64,000 bases of DNA, taken from Curtobacterium sp. 9128 (lineage in GTDB: Bacteria > Actinomycetota > Actinomycetes > Actinomycetales > Microbacteriaceae). Each line of letters opens with the position of its first letter. The first letter of the stretch is position 1. A program made the translations under genes and the position numbers. The DNA lies in the NCBI RefSeq assembly GCF_900086645.1, contig NZ_LT576451.1:1426001-1490000 (forward strand). Direction: 5' to 3'. Positions 7,490 to 15,247 of this stretch are shown here, one piece after another. The notes beneath the pieces were generated by a model. That model did not search any database. It had not been told where the DNA came from and was given only the letters and a program-made list of their open reading frames with translations.

Positions 7490-8265
7490 TCCACCCCGCG
7501 CGGGACGCCCTCGCCGCTCGGCTCCGGGCGGCGGGGAGCGTCTTCGCCGAGGACGAAGCCGACCTGCTGCTCGACGCCGGAGACGGTGACGCCGCCCGAC
7601 TCCGGACGCTCGTGCAGCGTCGGCTCGCCGGAGAGCCGCTCGAGTACGTCCTCGGCTGGGCTGCGTTCGACGGGCACCGGATCCGGGTGACCCCCGGTGT
7701 GTTCGTGCCCCGCGCCCGGACCACCGTCGTCGTCTCACAGGCCGCTGCGCTGCTGCACCGCTACGACCGCGTGGTCGACCTGTGCTGTGGCGCCGGAGCC
7801 ATCGGTGTCGCGCTGCTCGAACGGGTCGGTGCGCTCGACCTCGTCGCGTCGGACATCGACCCGGATGCCATCGACGTCGCGGCGGAGAACATCGGCGACC
7901 GCGGCATCGTCGTCGCCGGGGACCTGTTCGACGCCCTGCCCGGCCGGTTCCGCGGGGCGGTCGACGTCATCGCGGTGAACGCGCCGTACGTCCCGACCGA
8001 CGTCATCGCGACCATGCCGTCCGAGGCCCGGGACCACGAGCACCGCGTGGCGCTCGACGGCGGTCCGGACGGCCTGGACCTGCACCGCCGGATCGCTGCG
8101 GGGGCGGGGGAGTGGCTGCGTCCCGGCGGCACCGTCGTCATCGAGGTGTCGGAGCTGCAGTCCGCCGCGTCAGCGGCGGCCTTCGCCGACGCCGGGTTCG
8201 CGACGCGAATCGAGCGGGACGATGCGGTGGACGGGACCTGCGTGGTGGCGAGCCGGCCCGCCTGA
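7486..8265 (+). CDS. Putative protein-(glutamine-N5) methyltransferase, PrmC/HemK-like
   Basis: This is a SAM-dependent methyltransferase of the PrmC/HemK fold. The SAM motif is VVDLCCGAGAIGVALLE, the acidic ribose ligand lies in SDIDPDAID, and the catalytic signature is VNAPYVP (NPPY in classical PrmC; here NAPY, as in the divergent actinobacterial group). The protein is about 259 residues and has an N-terminal helical domain (LAARLRAAGSVFAEDEADLLL). No ATG, GTG or TTG lies upstream of that conserved region in a plausible place. The best start is the CTG at 7486, overlapping the prs stop (CTGA) with GGAG at 7479-7482. The substrate may be a release factor or another protein. The start is the least certain part. 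Confidence 0.8.
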   Translation: MIHPARDALAARLRAAGSVFAEDEADLLLDAGDGDAARLRTLVQRRLAGEPLEYVLGWAAFDGHRIRVTPGVFVPRARTTVVVSQAAALLHRYDRVVDLCCGAGAIGVALLERVGALDLVASDIDPDAIDVAAENIGDRGIVVAGDLFDALPGRFRGAVDVIAVNAPYVPTDVIATMPSEARDHEHRVALDGGPDGLDLHRRIAAGAGEWLRPGGTVVIEVSELQSAASAAAFADAGFATRIERDDAVDGTCVVASRPA

Positions 8266-8314
8266 CGCGCACCGAGCCTCCCGGCCGATGCGGTCCGGAC
8301 CGTGCGGTGCCCGG

Positions 8315-9880
8315 TCAGCGCGCGGTCAGCGTGATCGAGTCCCAGCCCGTCGCCCCGTTCGGGGCCGGCGGCCGCTGGACGCTCGTCTGCACCTCGCCGT
8401 CCGCGCTGACGGCGCGGATCTGCACCCGGTGGTCCCCGGCGGTCGCGGTCCAGCGGTAGACCCACTGCCGCCACGTGTCGGCGGACACCGAGTCGGCGAG
8501 CTCGGCGTCCTGCCAGCCGCCGTCGCCGATCTGCACCTGCACGGCCTTGACCCCGGTGTGCGGCTGCCACGCGACGCCGGCGATCGCGACGCGGTCGCCG
8601 ACCGTGACGGTGCTGCCGTTCGCGGGCGTGTCGATCCGGGACTCGAGCTTGACCGGTCCGCGCTCCGACCACCCGCGGGGCGTCCAGTAGCCCTGCGCGT
8701 CGGCGAACCGGGTCACCTCCATCTCGACGACCCACTTCGTCGCGGACACGTACCCGAAGAGGCCCGGGACCACCATCCGGACCGGGAACCCGTGTTCGGC
8801 GGGCAGCGGCTCGCCGTTCATCCCGACCGCGAGCAGTGCGTCCGTGCCGTCGTCCTGCAGGACGTCGAGCGGGGTGCCGGCGGTGAACCCGTCGATGCTC
8901 CGGGAGAGCACCATGTCCGCGTCACCGGTCGGCTTCGCACGGGCGAGCAGCTCGCGGATCGGGTACCCGAGCCACAGGGCGTTGCCGATGAGGTCGCCGC
9001 CGACCTCGTTCGAGACACAGCTCATCGTCGCCATGTGCTCCTCCAGCGGCAGTGCGAGCAGCTCGTCCCACGTCAGGGTCACCTCTTCCTCGACGGCGCC
9101 GTGGATGCGGAGGCTCCAGTCGGCGGGGTCGATCGAGGGCACGCGGAGCGCGGTGTCGATCCGGTAGAAGTCGGCGTTGGGTGTGACGTAGGGCGTGATC
9201 CCCGCGACGTCGAGCGAGGCGCCAGACGGCACCGTCGGCGGTGTGTTCACCGGAGCGGGCAGGTGCACCGCACGCCGGATCGCTGCGGCCCGCTGCATTG
9301 CTGCGGAACCGATCCGCGCACCGGTCCCGACGACGAGGGCGAGGGCCCCGGCCGTGACCGACCAGACGATGAACGTCCGGCGTTCTGGGAGGGGCGCCTC
9401 GGAGCGGGTGGGTGTCGCTGCGGCGAACTCCCACCGCCGGAGCCGGGCCATCACGAGCCGGAGGACGATCACCGCGGCGGCCACACCGAGCACGGTCGGC
9501 GCGCCGTCCCACATGCCGGAGCCCGACCGGGTCGTCACCGCCAGCAGCGACAGGGCGCCGCCGGCCGCGAACACGAGCGCTCCGAACGGCGGACGCGCGC
9601 GTTCGAGGATGCCCGCCGCAGCCGAGATCGCGACCATCAGCACGCCCATCAGCGCGAAGAGCGCGATCTTGTCGCCGGTGCCGAACAGGCTGACCATGAG
9701 GTCTTTCGCACCGGCCGGCGCGAGGTCGATGACCGCGGAGCCCACCGCCACGAGGGGACTGCCGGCTCCGCCGAGCACGAGGGCGCCGAGTTCGGCGGCG
9801 CCGAGGAAGGCGAGCGCGGCGACGACGCCGACGGCCGCGGCCAGCAGTCGCGGCCGCATCGGGGATCGGCTGGTGGGCAC
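8315..9880 (-). CDS. Membrane-anchored molybdopterin-dependent oxidoreductase, sulfite oxidase family
   Basis: The 521-residue protein begins with about five hydrophobic segments (residues 10-190). Next comes a sulfite-oxidase-type molybdopterin domain whose molybdenum-ligand cysteine is C288 in MSCVSNEVGG. It ends with the Ig-like Mo-co dimerisation domain (DRVAIAGVAWQPHTGVKAVQ). The catalytic domain should face outside. Substrates in this group include sulfite and oxidised sulfur or methionine compounds; none can be assigned here. The start is a GTG at 9880; an internal ATG seven codons on is also possible. It converges on the methyltransferase gene across 49 bases that contain a family A half-copy (8269-8286). 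Confidence 0.88.
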   Translation of the reverse strand: MPTSRSPMRPRLLAAAVGVVAALAFLGAAELGALVLGGAGSPLVAVGSAVIDLAPAGAKDLMVSLFGTGDKIALFALMGVLMVAISAAAGILERARPPFGALVFAAGGALSLLAVTTRSGSGMWDGAPTVLGVAAAVIVLRLVMARLRRWEFAAATPTRSEAPLPERRTFIVWSVTAGALALVVGTGARIGSAAMQRAAAIRRAVHLPAPVNTPPTVPSGASLDVAGITPYVTPNADFYRIDTALRVPSIDPADWSLRIHGAVEEEVTLTWDELLALPLEEHMATMSCVSNEVGGDLIGNALWLGYPIRELLARAKPTGDADMVLSRSIDGFTAGTPLDVLQDDGTDALLAVGMNGEPLPAEHGFPVRMVVPGLFGYVSATKWVVEMEVTRFADAQGYWTPRGWSERGPVKLESRIDTPANGSTVTVGDRVAIAGVAWQPHTGVKAVQVQIGDGGWQDAELADSVSADTWRQWVYRWTATAGDHRVQIRAVSADGEVQTSVQRPPAPNGATGWDSITLTAR

Positions 9881-9988
9881 GACCCGATGCTAGGTCCGCC
9901 GGGCTGTGAACGGGCAGGACCGACGAGGTTGCCGTGCGTTCAGCGTCCTCCGGTGGGGTTCCCCGCGCTGCCGTGCGAGGATCGACAC

Positions 9989-10672
9989 GTGCTGAGCCGA
10001 CCCGACCGCGTCCCGCGGAACGGACGTGCCCGCCGGCCCATGACACCCGGCCAGCGCCTCGCGGCCGTCCGCTGGGTCATCGTCGCCGTCTGGGCCGCGT
10101 TGCTCGTCGCGCGGATCATCGTCGTCGCTCGGAGCCCGGAAGCCGACCTCACCGCGTTCGGCATCGCCGAGATCGCGGTCATCGTCTTCGGGGTCGGGGT
10201 GATCCTGGCGGGAGTGCTCAGGATGCAGGGGCTCCGGCGTCGGCGCGAGGACGAGTCGCTCGCACTCGCGATCCGTCGCATCGACCCCACCGTGTGGCTC
10301 GTGCCGGCGGCTCCCACCGCCGAACTCCGTGCGATGGTCGAGGGCGATCGGTCCGAGATCACCCTCGGGTCACGTGTGACGTGGGCCTTCGGTGCGACCG
10401 AGGCGTCGCTGTGGGAACTCGACGAGCGACGTGCGACCCGGCTGCTCGTGATCCGCTGGAGCCGGGTGATGCACGTCGGGCTCGAGGACGTGCCGGCACC
10501 GGGCGACCGCGGCGCCTGCGCCGTCGCGATGCACTACGTCCGACCGGACGACACGATCGCGGTCGCGACGTTCCACGTCCGGACGGCACCCGGGTCGCGG
10601 CGGTTGCTCGGGCGCGGGCCGAAGCTCGAGCGGCTGCTCGCGGAGCTGGCGCGGGAGCGCATCGTCGCCTGA
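9989..10672 (+). CDS. Conserved hypothetical membrane protein, two predicted helices
   Basis: I do not recognise this 227-residue protein. After a basic N-terminus it has two hydrophobic segments (VIVAVWAALLVARIIVVA and IAVIVFGVGVILAGVL, about residues 30-85). A soluble domain follows, with WELDERRATRLLVIRW and a basic C-terminus, probably cytoplasmic. I start it at the GTG at 9989 because GAGGAT (9977-9982) lies six bases upstream, the leaderless pattern seen elsewhere. The ATG at 10040 is the alternative. It is transcribed divergently from the molybdopterin oxidoreductase, with 108 bases between. No function can be given. Confidence 0.7.
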   Translation: MLSRPDRVPRNGRARRPMTPGQRLAAVRWVIVAVWAALLVARIIVVARSPEADLTAFGIAEIAVIVFGVGVILAGVLRMQGLRRRREDESLALAIRRIDPTVWLVPAAPTAELRAMVEGDRSEITLGSRVTWAFGATEASLWELDERRATRLLVIRWSRVMHVGLEDVPAPGDRGACAVAMHYVRPDDTIAVATFHVRTAPGSRRLLGRGPKLERLLAELARERIVA

Positions 10673-10693
10673 GCGGTCGGGCGGGCCGGGCGT

Positions 10694-10862
10694 TGTGCTG
10701 CGGCTGCTGGCGATTCGTGCGCGGCTGCCGACGGTTCGTTCCGCGAAAGCGACACCGTGCTGCGGCTGCTGGCCGTTCGCTCCGCGAAAGCGACACCCTG
10801 CCGCGGAAAGTTCGGCGCAAACTGTCGCTTTCGCGCCCCGCGCCCCGCGCCCCGCGCCCCGC
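10694..10862. repeat. Family C repeat cluster between the membrane protein gene and gnd
   Basis: GTGCTGCGGCTGCTGG occurs at 10695-10710 and again at 10757-10772. CCGCGAAAGCGACACC occurs at 10741-10756 and 10782-10797. The inverted form TGTCGCTTTCGCG lies at 10823-10835, so either direct copy can pair with it. The segment ends in about four tandem CGCCCCG heptamers (10834-10862). The chance open frames crossing it do not look like genes. Confidence 0.75.
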
Positions 10863-10893
10863 GCGCTGCGCCCGCGTCCGGCCCATGCACGCA

Positions 10894-10927
10894 CGAACGG
10901 GCCCCGCCGTGTGGCGAGGCCCGTTCG
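10894..10927 (-). terminator. Terminator hairpin of gnd
   Basis: CGAACGGGCC (10894-10903) and GGCCCGTTCG (10918-10927) are exact complements around a 14-base loop, 15 bases beyond the gnd stop codon. Confidence 0.75.
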
Positions 10928-10941
10928 GTGTCCGGTGCTGA

Positions 10942-12399
10942 TCAGTGCGTGGAGGGTTCCTGTTCGACCTCGCGACGGTCGTCGTCGGACCACAGCGTGT
11001 GGAACGTGCCGTCCTTGTCGATGCGCTGGTAGGTGTGCGCCCCGAAGAAGTCGCGCTGTCCCTGGATGAGCGCGGCGGGCAGGCGGTCGGACGCGAGCGA
11101 GTCGAAGTACGACAGCGCCGACGAGAAGCCCGGCGCCGGGATCCCCGATGCGGCAGCGATCCCGACGATGCGGCGCCAGGCGGCTTCGCCCTCCTGCACG
11201 GCGTTCGCGAAGTACGGGTCGACGAGCAGCGACTCGAGGGAGGGGTTCTTGTCGTACGCCTCGACGATGCGGTTGAGGAACTGGGCGCGGATGATGCAGC
11301 CACCCCGCCAGATCTTCGCGACGTTGCCGAGGTCGATGTCCCAGCCGTACTCCTTGGCACCGGCGATGATGAGGTCGAAGCCCTGCGCGTACGCGACGAC
11401 CTTCGACGCGTACAGCGCTGCGCGCACGTCGTCGGCGAACGTGTCAGGCACCTCGGCGATGTCCGGCCGGGACGTCACGGAGGCCTGGACCGCCGCACGC
11501 TGCGCCGGCTTCGACGACACCGCGCGGGCGAACACCGCTTCGCCGATGCCGGAGACGGGGATCCCGAGCCCGACGGCGTTCTGCACGGTCCAGACGCCGG
11601 TGCCCTTCGAGCCCGCTTCGTCACGGATGACGTCGACGAGCGGCTTGCCGGTGTCGGCGTCGCGCTGCTTGAGGATCTCACCGGTGATCTCGATCAGGTA
11701 CGACTCGAGGTCGCCCTTGTTCCACTCGTCGAACACCTGCATGAGGTCCTCGACCGACAGGCCACCGGCGCGGCGGAGCAGGTCGTAGGACTCGGCGATC
11801 AGCTGCATGTCGGCGTACTCGATGCCGTTGTGCACCATCTTCACGAAGTGTCCGGCGCCGTCCGTGCCGATGTGCGTCACGCAGGGCTCGCCCTCGGCGA
11901 CGGCGGCGATCGACTTCAGGATCGGGCCGAGCGTCTCCCAGGCCTCCTTCGAACCGCCGGGCATGATCGACGGGCCCTTCAGCGCGCCCTCTTCGCCGCC
12001 CGAGATGCCCGTGCCGACGAAGTTGAGGTCCTTCTCGCGGAGGTCGTGCTCGCGGCGGATGGTGTCGTGGAAGTTCGCGTTGCCGCCGTCGACGATGATG
12101 TCACCGGGCTCGAGGCGCTCGGCGAGCTGTTCGATGACCGCGTCGGTGCCCTTGCCGGCCTGCACCATGATGATCGCGGTACGCGGCTTCGAGAGCGACG
12201 CGACGAAGTCGTCGATCGACTCGGAGGCGATGAAGCCGGCGTCGCCGTGCTCCTTCAGGAGCTCTTCGGTGCGGGCGTAGGTGCGGTTGTAGACCGCGAC
12301 GGTGTTCCCTTCGCGCGAAGCGAGGTTGCGCGCGAGGTTCGATCCCATGACCGCGAGGCCGATGACACCGATGTTGGCCTGTGCGTTGCTGTCTGCCAC
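10942..12399 (-). CDS. gnd: 6-phosphogluconate dehydrogenase (NADP-dependent, decarboxylating)
   Basis: Gnd oxidises 6-phosphogluconate to ribulose-5-phosphate and CO2 in the oxidative pentose phosphate pathway, producing NADPH. The 485-residue length is that of the long bacterial form. Visible motifs are the dinucleotide site GLAVMGSNLARNLA, the substrate signature GISGGEEGALKGPSIMPGG, the catalytic lysine region GAGHFVKMVHNGIEY, and the C-terminal tail DKDGTFHTLW. Translation starts at a GTG, with AAAGGAG on the minus strand about eight bases before it. The promoter probably includes TAAGTT at 12433-12438. A SHOCT protein gene lies upstream on the same strand, separated by a dyad. Confidence 0.97.
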   Translation of the reverse strand: MADSNAQANIGVIGLAVMGSNLARNLASREGNTVAVYNRTYARTEELLKEHGDAGFIASESIDDFVASLSKPRTAIIMVQAGKGTDAVIEQLAERLEPGDIIVDGGNANFHDTIRREHDLREKDLNFVGTGISGGEEGALKGPSIMPGGSKEAWETLGPILKSIAAVAEGEPCVTHIGTDGAGHFVKMVHNGIEYADMQLIAESYDLLRRAGGLSVEDLMQVFDEWNKGDLESYLIEITGEILKQRDADTGKPLVDVIRDEAGSKGTGVWTVQNAVGLGIPVSGIGEAVFARAVSSKPAQRAAVQASVTSRPDIAEVPDTFADDVRAALYASKVVAYAQGFDLIIAGAKEYGWDIDLGNVAKIWRGGCIIRAQFLNRIVEAYDKNPSLESLLVDPYFANAVQEGEAAWRRIVGIAAASGIPAPGFSSALSYFDSLASDRLPAALIQGQRDFFGAHTYQRIDKDGTFHTLWSDDDRREVEQEPSTH

Positions 12400-12454
12400 G
12401 TGAGTCTCCTTTGTCCTGACGTTCCGGCCCCAACTTACGGACCGGGACCTGGGA

Positions 12455-12506
12455 CCGCACGGGTGTTACGGCAACCTGTGAACAGTGTTCACCGGCACCC
12501 GTGCGG
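12455..12506. terminator. Nested dyad between the SHOCT gene and gnd
   Basis: Outer arms CCGCACGGGTG (12455-12465) and CACCCGTGCGG (12496-12506) are exact complements. Within the loop, GTGAACA and TGTTCAC flank one base (12478-12492). The outer stem starts 13 bases past the SHOCT stop and may terminate that gene; the inner palindrome resembles a protein-binding site for gnd. Confidence 0.55.
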
Positions 12507-12518
12507 TGGAGGAGCTCG

Positions 12519-12758
12519 CTACTTCCGGCTCAGCTCGGAGAGGCGTGCGCGGTACTCCTCAGCGCCGATCTCGCCGCGGGCGAACCGGTCGGCGAGCACC
12601 GACCGCGCGTCCGAGAGTGCTCGCCAGCTCCCGCGCCGGAACACCCCGAACACCAGGAAGACGACGAGGAACGCGAGGAAGAAGAACGCCGGGAAGACGA
12701 AGAACGGGAATCCGCCGCCGTGCCAGTACGGTGCGGCCGTCGCGAGGGTGGTGAGCAT
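12519..12758 (-). CDS. Small membrane protein with C-terminal SHOCT domain
   Basis: This 79-residue protein has one hydrophobic segment rich in phenylalanine (FFVFPAFFFLAFLVVFLVFG, about residues 18-42). It ends in a SHOCT motif (LADRFARGEIGAEEYRARLS). SHOCT modules are short C-terminal oligomerisation pieces found in many small bacterial membrane proteins; the role here is unknown. AGGAGG lies on the minus strand just before the ATG. It is close to, and divergent from, the two-component operon starting at 12974, so it could be a target or accessory of that system. Confidence 0.85.
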   Translation of the reverse strand: MLTTLATAAPYWHGGGFPFFVFPAFFFLAFLVVFLVFGVFRRGSWRALSDARSVLADRFARGEIGAEEYRARLSELSRK

Positions 12759-12894
12759 GGGGACCTCCTGGGTCGATTGCGGTGCCGCAGTTGCGACCCT
12801 CCAAGGCTCCGGTCGGGAGGCTCGTCACGCGTCCATCCAGCAGCCCCACTTCCGCCTGCTCCCGCAGTCGTAGTGCACCCCCTCCTCACCAGCC

Positions 12895-12916
12895 GACTAC
12901 TCCCGGGGGAGTAGTC
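12895..12916. promoter_or_regulatory. Perfect dyad upstream of the two-component operon, likely operator
   Basis: GACTACTCCC (12895-12904) and GGGAGTAGTC (12907-12916) are exact complements around two bases. The dyad ends 44 bases before the -10 box TAGGCT (12961-12966), a usual activator position. NarL-type response regulators often bind inverted repeats at their own promoters, so autoregulation is inferred. A family A half-copy (12810-12829) lies further upstream. Confidence 0.5.
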
Positions 12917-12960
12917 CACAGGTCCCGCTCCCGCGGGATGCCCGGCTCGGCGACCGACCA

Positions 12961-12966
12961 TAGGCT
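12961..12966 (+). promoter_or_regulatory. -10 box (TAGGCT) of a leaderless histidine kinase promoter
   Basis: TAGGCT is seven bases before the ATG at 12974, and no ribosome binding site is present. Confidence 0.55.
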
Positions 12967-12973
12967 CGACCAC

Positions 12974-14263
12974 ATGACCTCCGATCTCCGCGACGCCGAC
13001 ACCCGCTGGCCGGGTCGACGACGCTTCGCGCGGGTCGGCCGGGTGATCCCGGTCGCCGTCGTGCAGATCGTGGGCACCCTCGTGGCCTCCCGGTGGTCGG
13101 GCGGTCCCGCGGACGGGACCGGCCCGCCATGGGCCCGGCACAGCGCAGGGGGCGCGGCGTTCGACCCGATCGTCCTCGGGCCGCTCGCGGTGGCGCTGCT
13201 CGTCGCCGGCGTCGTGGCGCTGCCGTTCCGGTACCGCTGGCCGCTGTCGGTCCTGACGGTCACCCTCGCCACCACGATCGGGTACGCCCTCGTCGTGAGC
13301 CCGAGGGGCCCGTTCGTCGCGGCGCTGACGATGGCGATCGCGAACGCGTGGTTCCGCGGCAACCGGGTCCCGGTCTACCTCGCGGCCGGCATCGCGCAGG
13401 TCGTGCTGCCCACGGCCGACACGCTCACCGGTCGTGCGTCGTTCCCGACGGTGACGACGATGACGCTGTGCCTCGCGTGGCTCACCGCGACGATCGCGAT
13501 CACCGAACTCGTGCGCGTCCGTGTCGCCCGCGTGGCAGAAGCCCGCCGTGCCCGAGCAGCCGCGGACCGGGCCCGGGCGGACGACGAACGCGTGCGGATC
13601 GCCCGGGAGCTCCACGACTCCGTGGCGCACAGCATGTCGCTCATCAACCTCCAGGCCGGTGTGGCGCTGCACCTCGGGAACGCGCTCCCGGAACAGACCA
13701 GGGACTCGCTGACGAACATCCGCGACTCCAGCAGGCAGGCCCTCGTCGAGCTCAGGACGATCCTCGGTGTGCTGCGCTCGGTCGACGGGGAACCTGGGAG
13801 CTCCGAGCGGAACCCGACGCCGGGGCTCGATCGGGTCCCCGACCTCGTCGAGCGCGCTCGTGCGGCCGGGATCGACGTCGGCCTCGACGTCCGCGGTGAT
13901 CTCGGCAGCGTCGGTGGGATCGTCGACCGCAACGCGTTCCGGATCGTGCAGGAGTCGGTGACCAACGTCATGAAACACGTCCCGGAGCACACCGCGCGCG
14001 TGCTCGTCGAGGTCGGCGCCGAGCTCGTCGAGGTCACCGTGTCCGACGTCCCCGGCGCTCCCGACGCCCACCTCGGCGCGCGGGCGACGAACGGCGGCGT
14101 CGGGCACTCCGGCAACGGCATCATCGGGATGCGGGAGCGAGCGACCGCTGTCGGCGGCACCCTCCGTGCCGGGCCGACGCCCGAGGGCGGGTGGACGGTG
14201 TTCGCGCGCTTGCCGGTCGGCGATCGGCCGTCCGACATCGACCAGTCAGGAGAGACACCGTGA
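12974..14263 (+). CDS. NarL-family sensor histidine kinase
   Basis: This 429-residue kinase has about five membrane segments (residues 20-190) with only short loops, so it may sense within the membrane. A HisKA_3 domain follows, whose phosphorylated histidine is in RIARELHDSVAHSMSLI. The ATPase domain has the N box IVQESVTNVMKHV and the G box GNGIIGMRERATAVGG. The start at 12974 gives the first membrane segment directly and fits the leaderless promoter. The stop overlaps the response regulator start by four bases (GTGA). The signal is unknown. Systems of this type often respond to cell envelope stress, an analogy only. Confidence 0.92.
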   Translation: MTSDLRDADTRWPGRRRFARVGRVIPVAVVQIVGTLVASRWSGGPADGTGPPWARHSAGGAAFDPIVLGPLAVALLVAGVVALPFRYRWPLSVLTVTLATTIGYALVVSPRGPFVAALTMAIANAWFRGNRVPVYLAAGIAQVVLPTADTLTGRASFPTVTTMTLCLAWLTATIAITELVRVRVARVAEARRARAAADRARADDERVRIARELHDSVAHSMSLINLQAGVALHLGNALPEQTRDSLTNIRDSSRQALVELRTILGVLRSVDGEPGSSERNPTPGLDRVPDLVERARAAGIDVGLDVRGDLGSVGGIVDRNAFRIVQESVTNVMKHVPEHTARVLVEVGAELVEVTVSDVPGAPDAHLGARATNGGVGHSGNGIIGMRERATAVGGTLRAGPTPEGGWTVFARLPVGDRPSDIDQSGETP

Positions 14264-14934
14264 CCGATGCGATCCGGGTGGTGCTCGTCGATGACCAGGT
14301 CCTGGTGCGGGCGGGGCTCCGCGCGCTCGTGGACGCCGAGCCGGGCATGACCGTCGTCGGGGAAGCGGGCGACGGCGACAGCGCGGTCGAGGTCGTCTCA
14401 CATGAGCGGCCCGACGTCGTCCTCATGGACATCCGGATGCCGGGCAGCGACGGGCTCGACGCCACCAGACGCATCTGCGCCGATGCTGCGCTCGCCGACG
14501 TGCACGTCGTGATCCTCACCACCTTCGAAGAGGACGACTACGTGTTCGACGCGATCCGTGGCGGCGCGGCCGGGTTCCTCGTCAAGGACACCGAACCCGC
14601 CGAGCTTCTGCGCGCGATCCGTACCGTCGTGGCGGGGGAGTCGTTGCTCTCGCCGCGAGCCACACGCTCCCTGGTCGAGGCGTTCGCGACCCATGCGAAA
14701 CCCAGCTCCCTGTCCCCGGAGCTCGACGTCCTGACCGACCGTGAACGCGAGGTGATGCGCCTCGTCGCCACGGGGTGCACGAACACCGAGATCGGCGAGC
14801 GGCTGTTCGTGAGCTCCGCCACCGCGAAGACCCACGTCTCCCGGGCGATGATCAAGCTCGGTGCCCGCGACCGTGCGCAGCTCGTCGTCTTCGCCTACGA
14901 GACCGGCCTCGCGACCCCGGGCTGGCAGGCCTGA
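14260..14934 (+). CDS. NarL/LuxR-family response regulator
   Basis: The 224-residue regulator has a receiver domain (VVLVDDQVLVRAGLRAL, phosphorylated aspartate in VLMDIRMPGSDG, switch threonine in VVILTTFEE, lysine in FLVKDTEP). It ends with a LuxR-type helix-turn-helix (LTDREREVMRLVATGCTNTE). The start is the GTG at 14260 with AGGAGAG upstream, overlapping the kinase stop, so the pair is made together. A perfect dyad upstream of the operon (12895-12916) is a candidate site for this protein. Directly after its stop begins the remnant of a Doc toxin gene. Confidence 0.94.
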   Translation: MTDAIRVVLVDDQVLVRAGLRALVDAEPGMTVVGEAGDGDSAVEVVSHERPDVVLMDIRMPGSDGLDATRRICADAALADVHVVILTTFEEDDYVFDAIRGGAAGFLVKDTEPAELLRAIRTVVAGESLLSPRATRSLVEAFATHAKPSSLSPELDVLTDREREVMRLVATGCTNTEIGERLFVSSATAKTHVSRAMIKLGARDRAQLVVFAYETGLATPGWQA

Positions 14935-14941
14935 TGCTCCT

Positions 14942-15193
14942 CACCCGCACATCGCCCGTCGCACGGTCGGCCCCGACGTGCTCGTGCGGGATCCCGGGCT
15001 GCTCGAAGCCGCACTGACCCGCGCCGCGACGACCATCGACGGTCGTGATGCCTGCCCGACCCTCGTCTTCCTGGGTGTGAACGGTCGGACCCTCACGATG
15101 TCCGACGAGTTCATCGTGGCGATCACCGAAGGACGGCTCGACGACGTCGGCCCGATCGCCGCGGAACTCGTGGACCACGCGGCGGAGCGCTGA
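14942..15193 (+). pseudogene. Decayed Fic/Doc toxin gene with the active site deleted
   Basis: The frame reads HPHIARRTVGPDVLVRDPGL, then LEAALTR, DGRDACPT, LVFLGVNGRTLTMSD and FIVAITEGRLDDVGPIAAEL. These pieces align in order with Doc (death-on-curing) proteins, in which HxxIAxRTxGPDxxVRDxGLLExAL comes first and LVFLxLNGR follows the catalytic loop. The helix and Fic motif (HPFxDGNKR) that normally separate DAYPT from LVFL are absent, a loss of roughly 25-30 codons. A second short gap follows TMSD. There is no start codon with a ribosome site and no antitoxin gene upstream. The comparison is from memory of the family, not from an alignment. Confidence 0.7.
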
Positions 15194-15235
15194 CGGCAAC
15201 GGATGGCAACTCCCGGCACCGCGCCGTTCCGGGAG

Positions 15236-15241
15236 CAGGAT
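15236..15241 (+). promoter_or_regulatory. -10 box (CAGGAT) of a leaderless promoter for the epimerase gene
   Basis: CAGGAT is six bases before the ATG at 15248. Two direct GGCAAC words (15195-15200, 15205-15210) lie just upstream and resemble half-sites of the operator at 18592-18627. Confidence 0.5.
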
Positions 15242-15247
15242 GGACGC

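Noticed and set aside
10734..10941. Small genes within the family C repeat region
   Set aside because: Open frames exist on both strands, but all follow the repeats, are rich in R, A and P, and lack ribosome sites.
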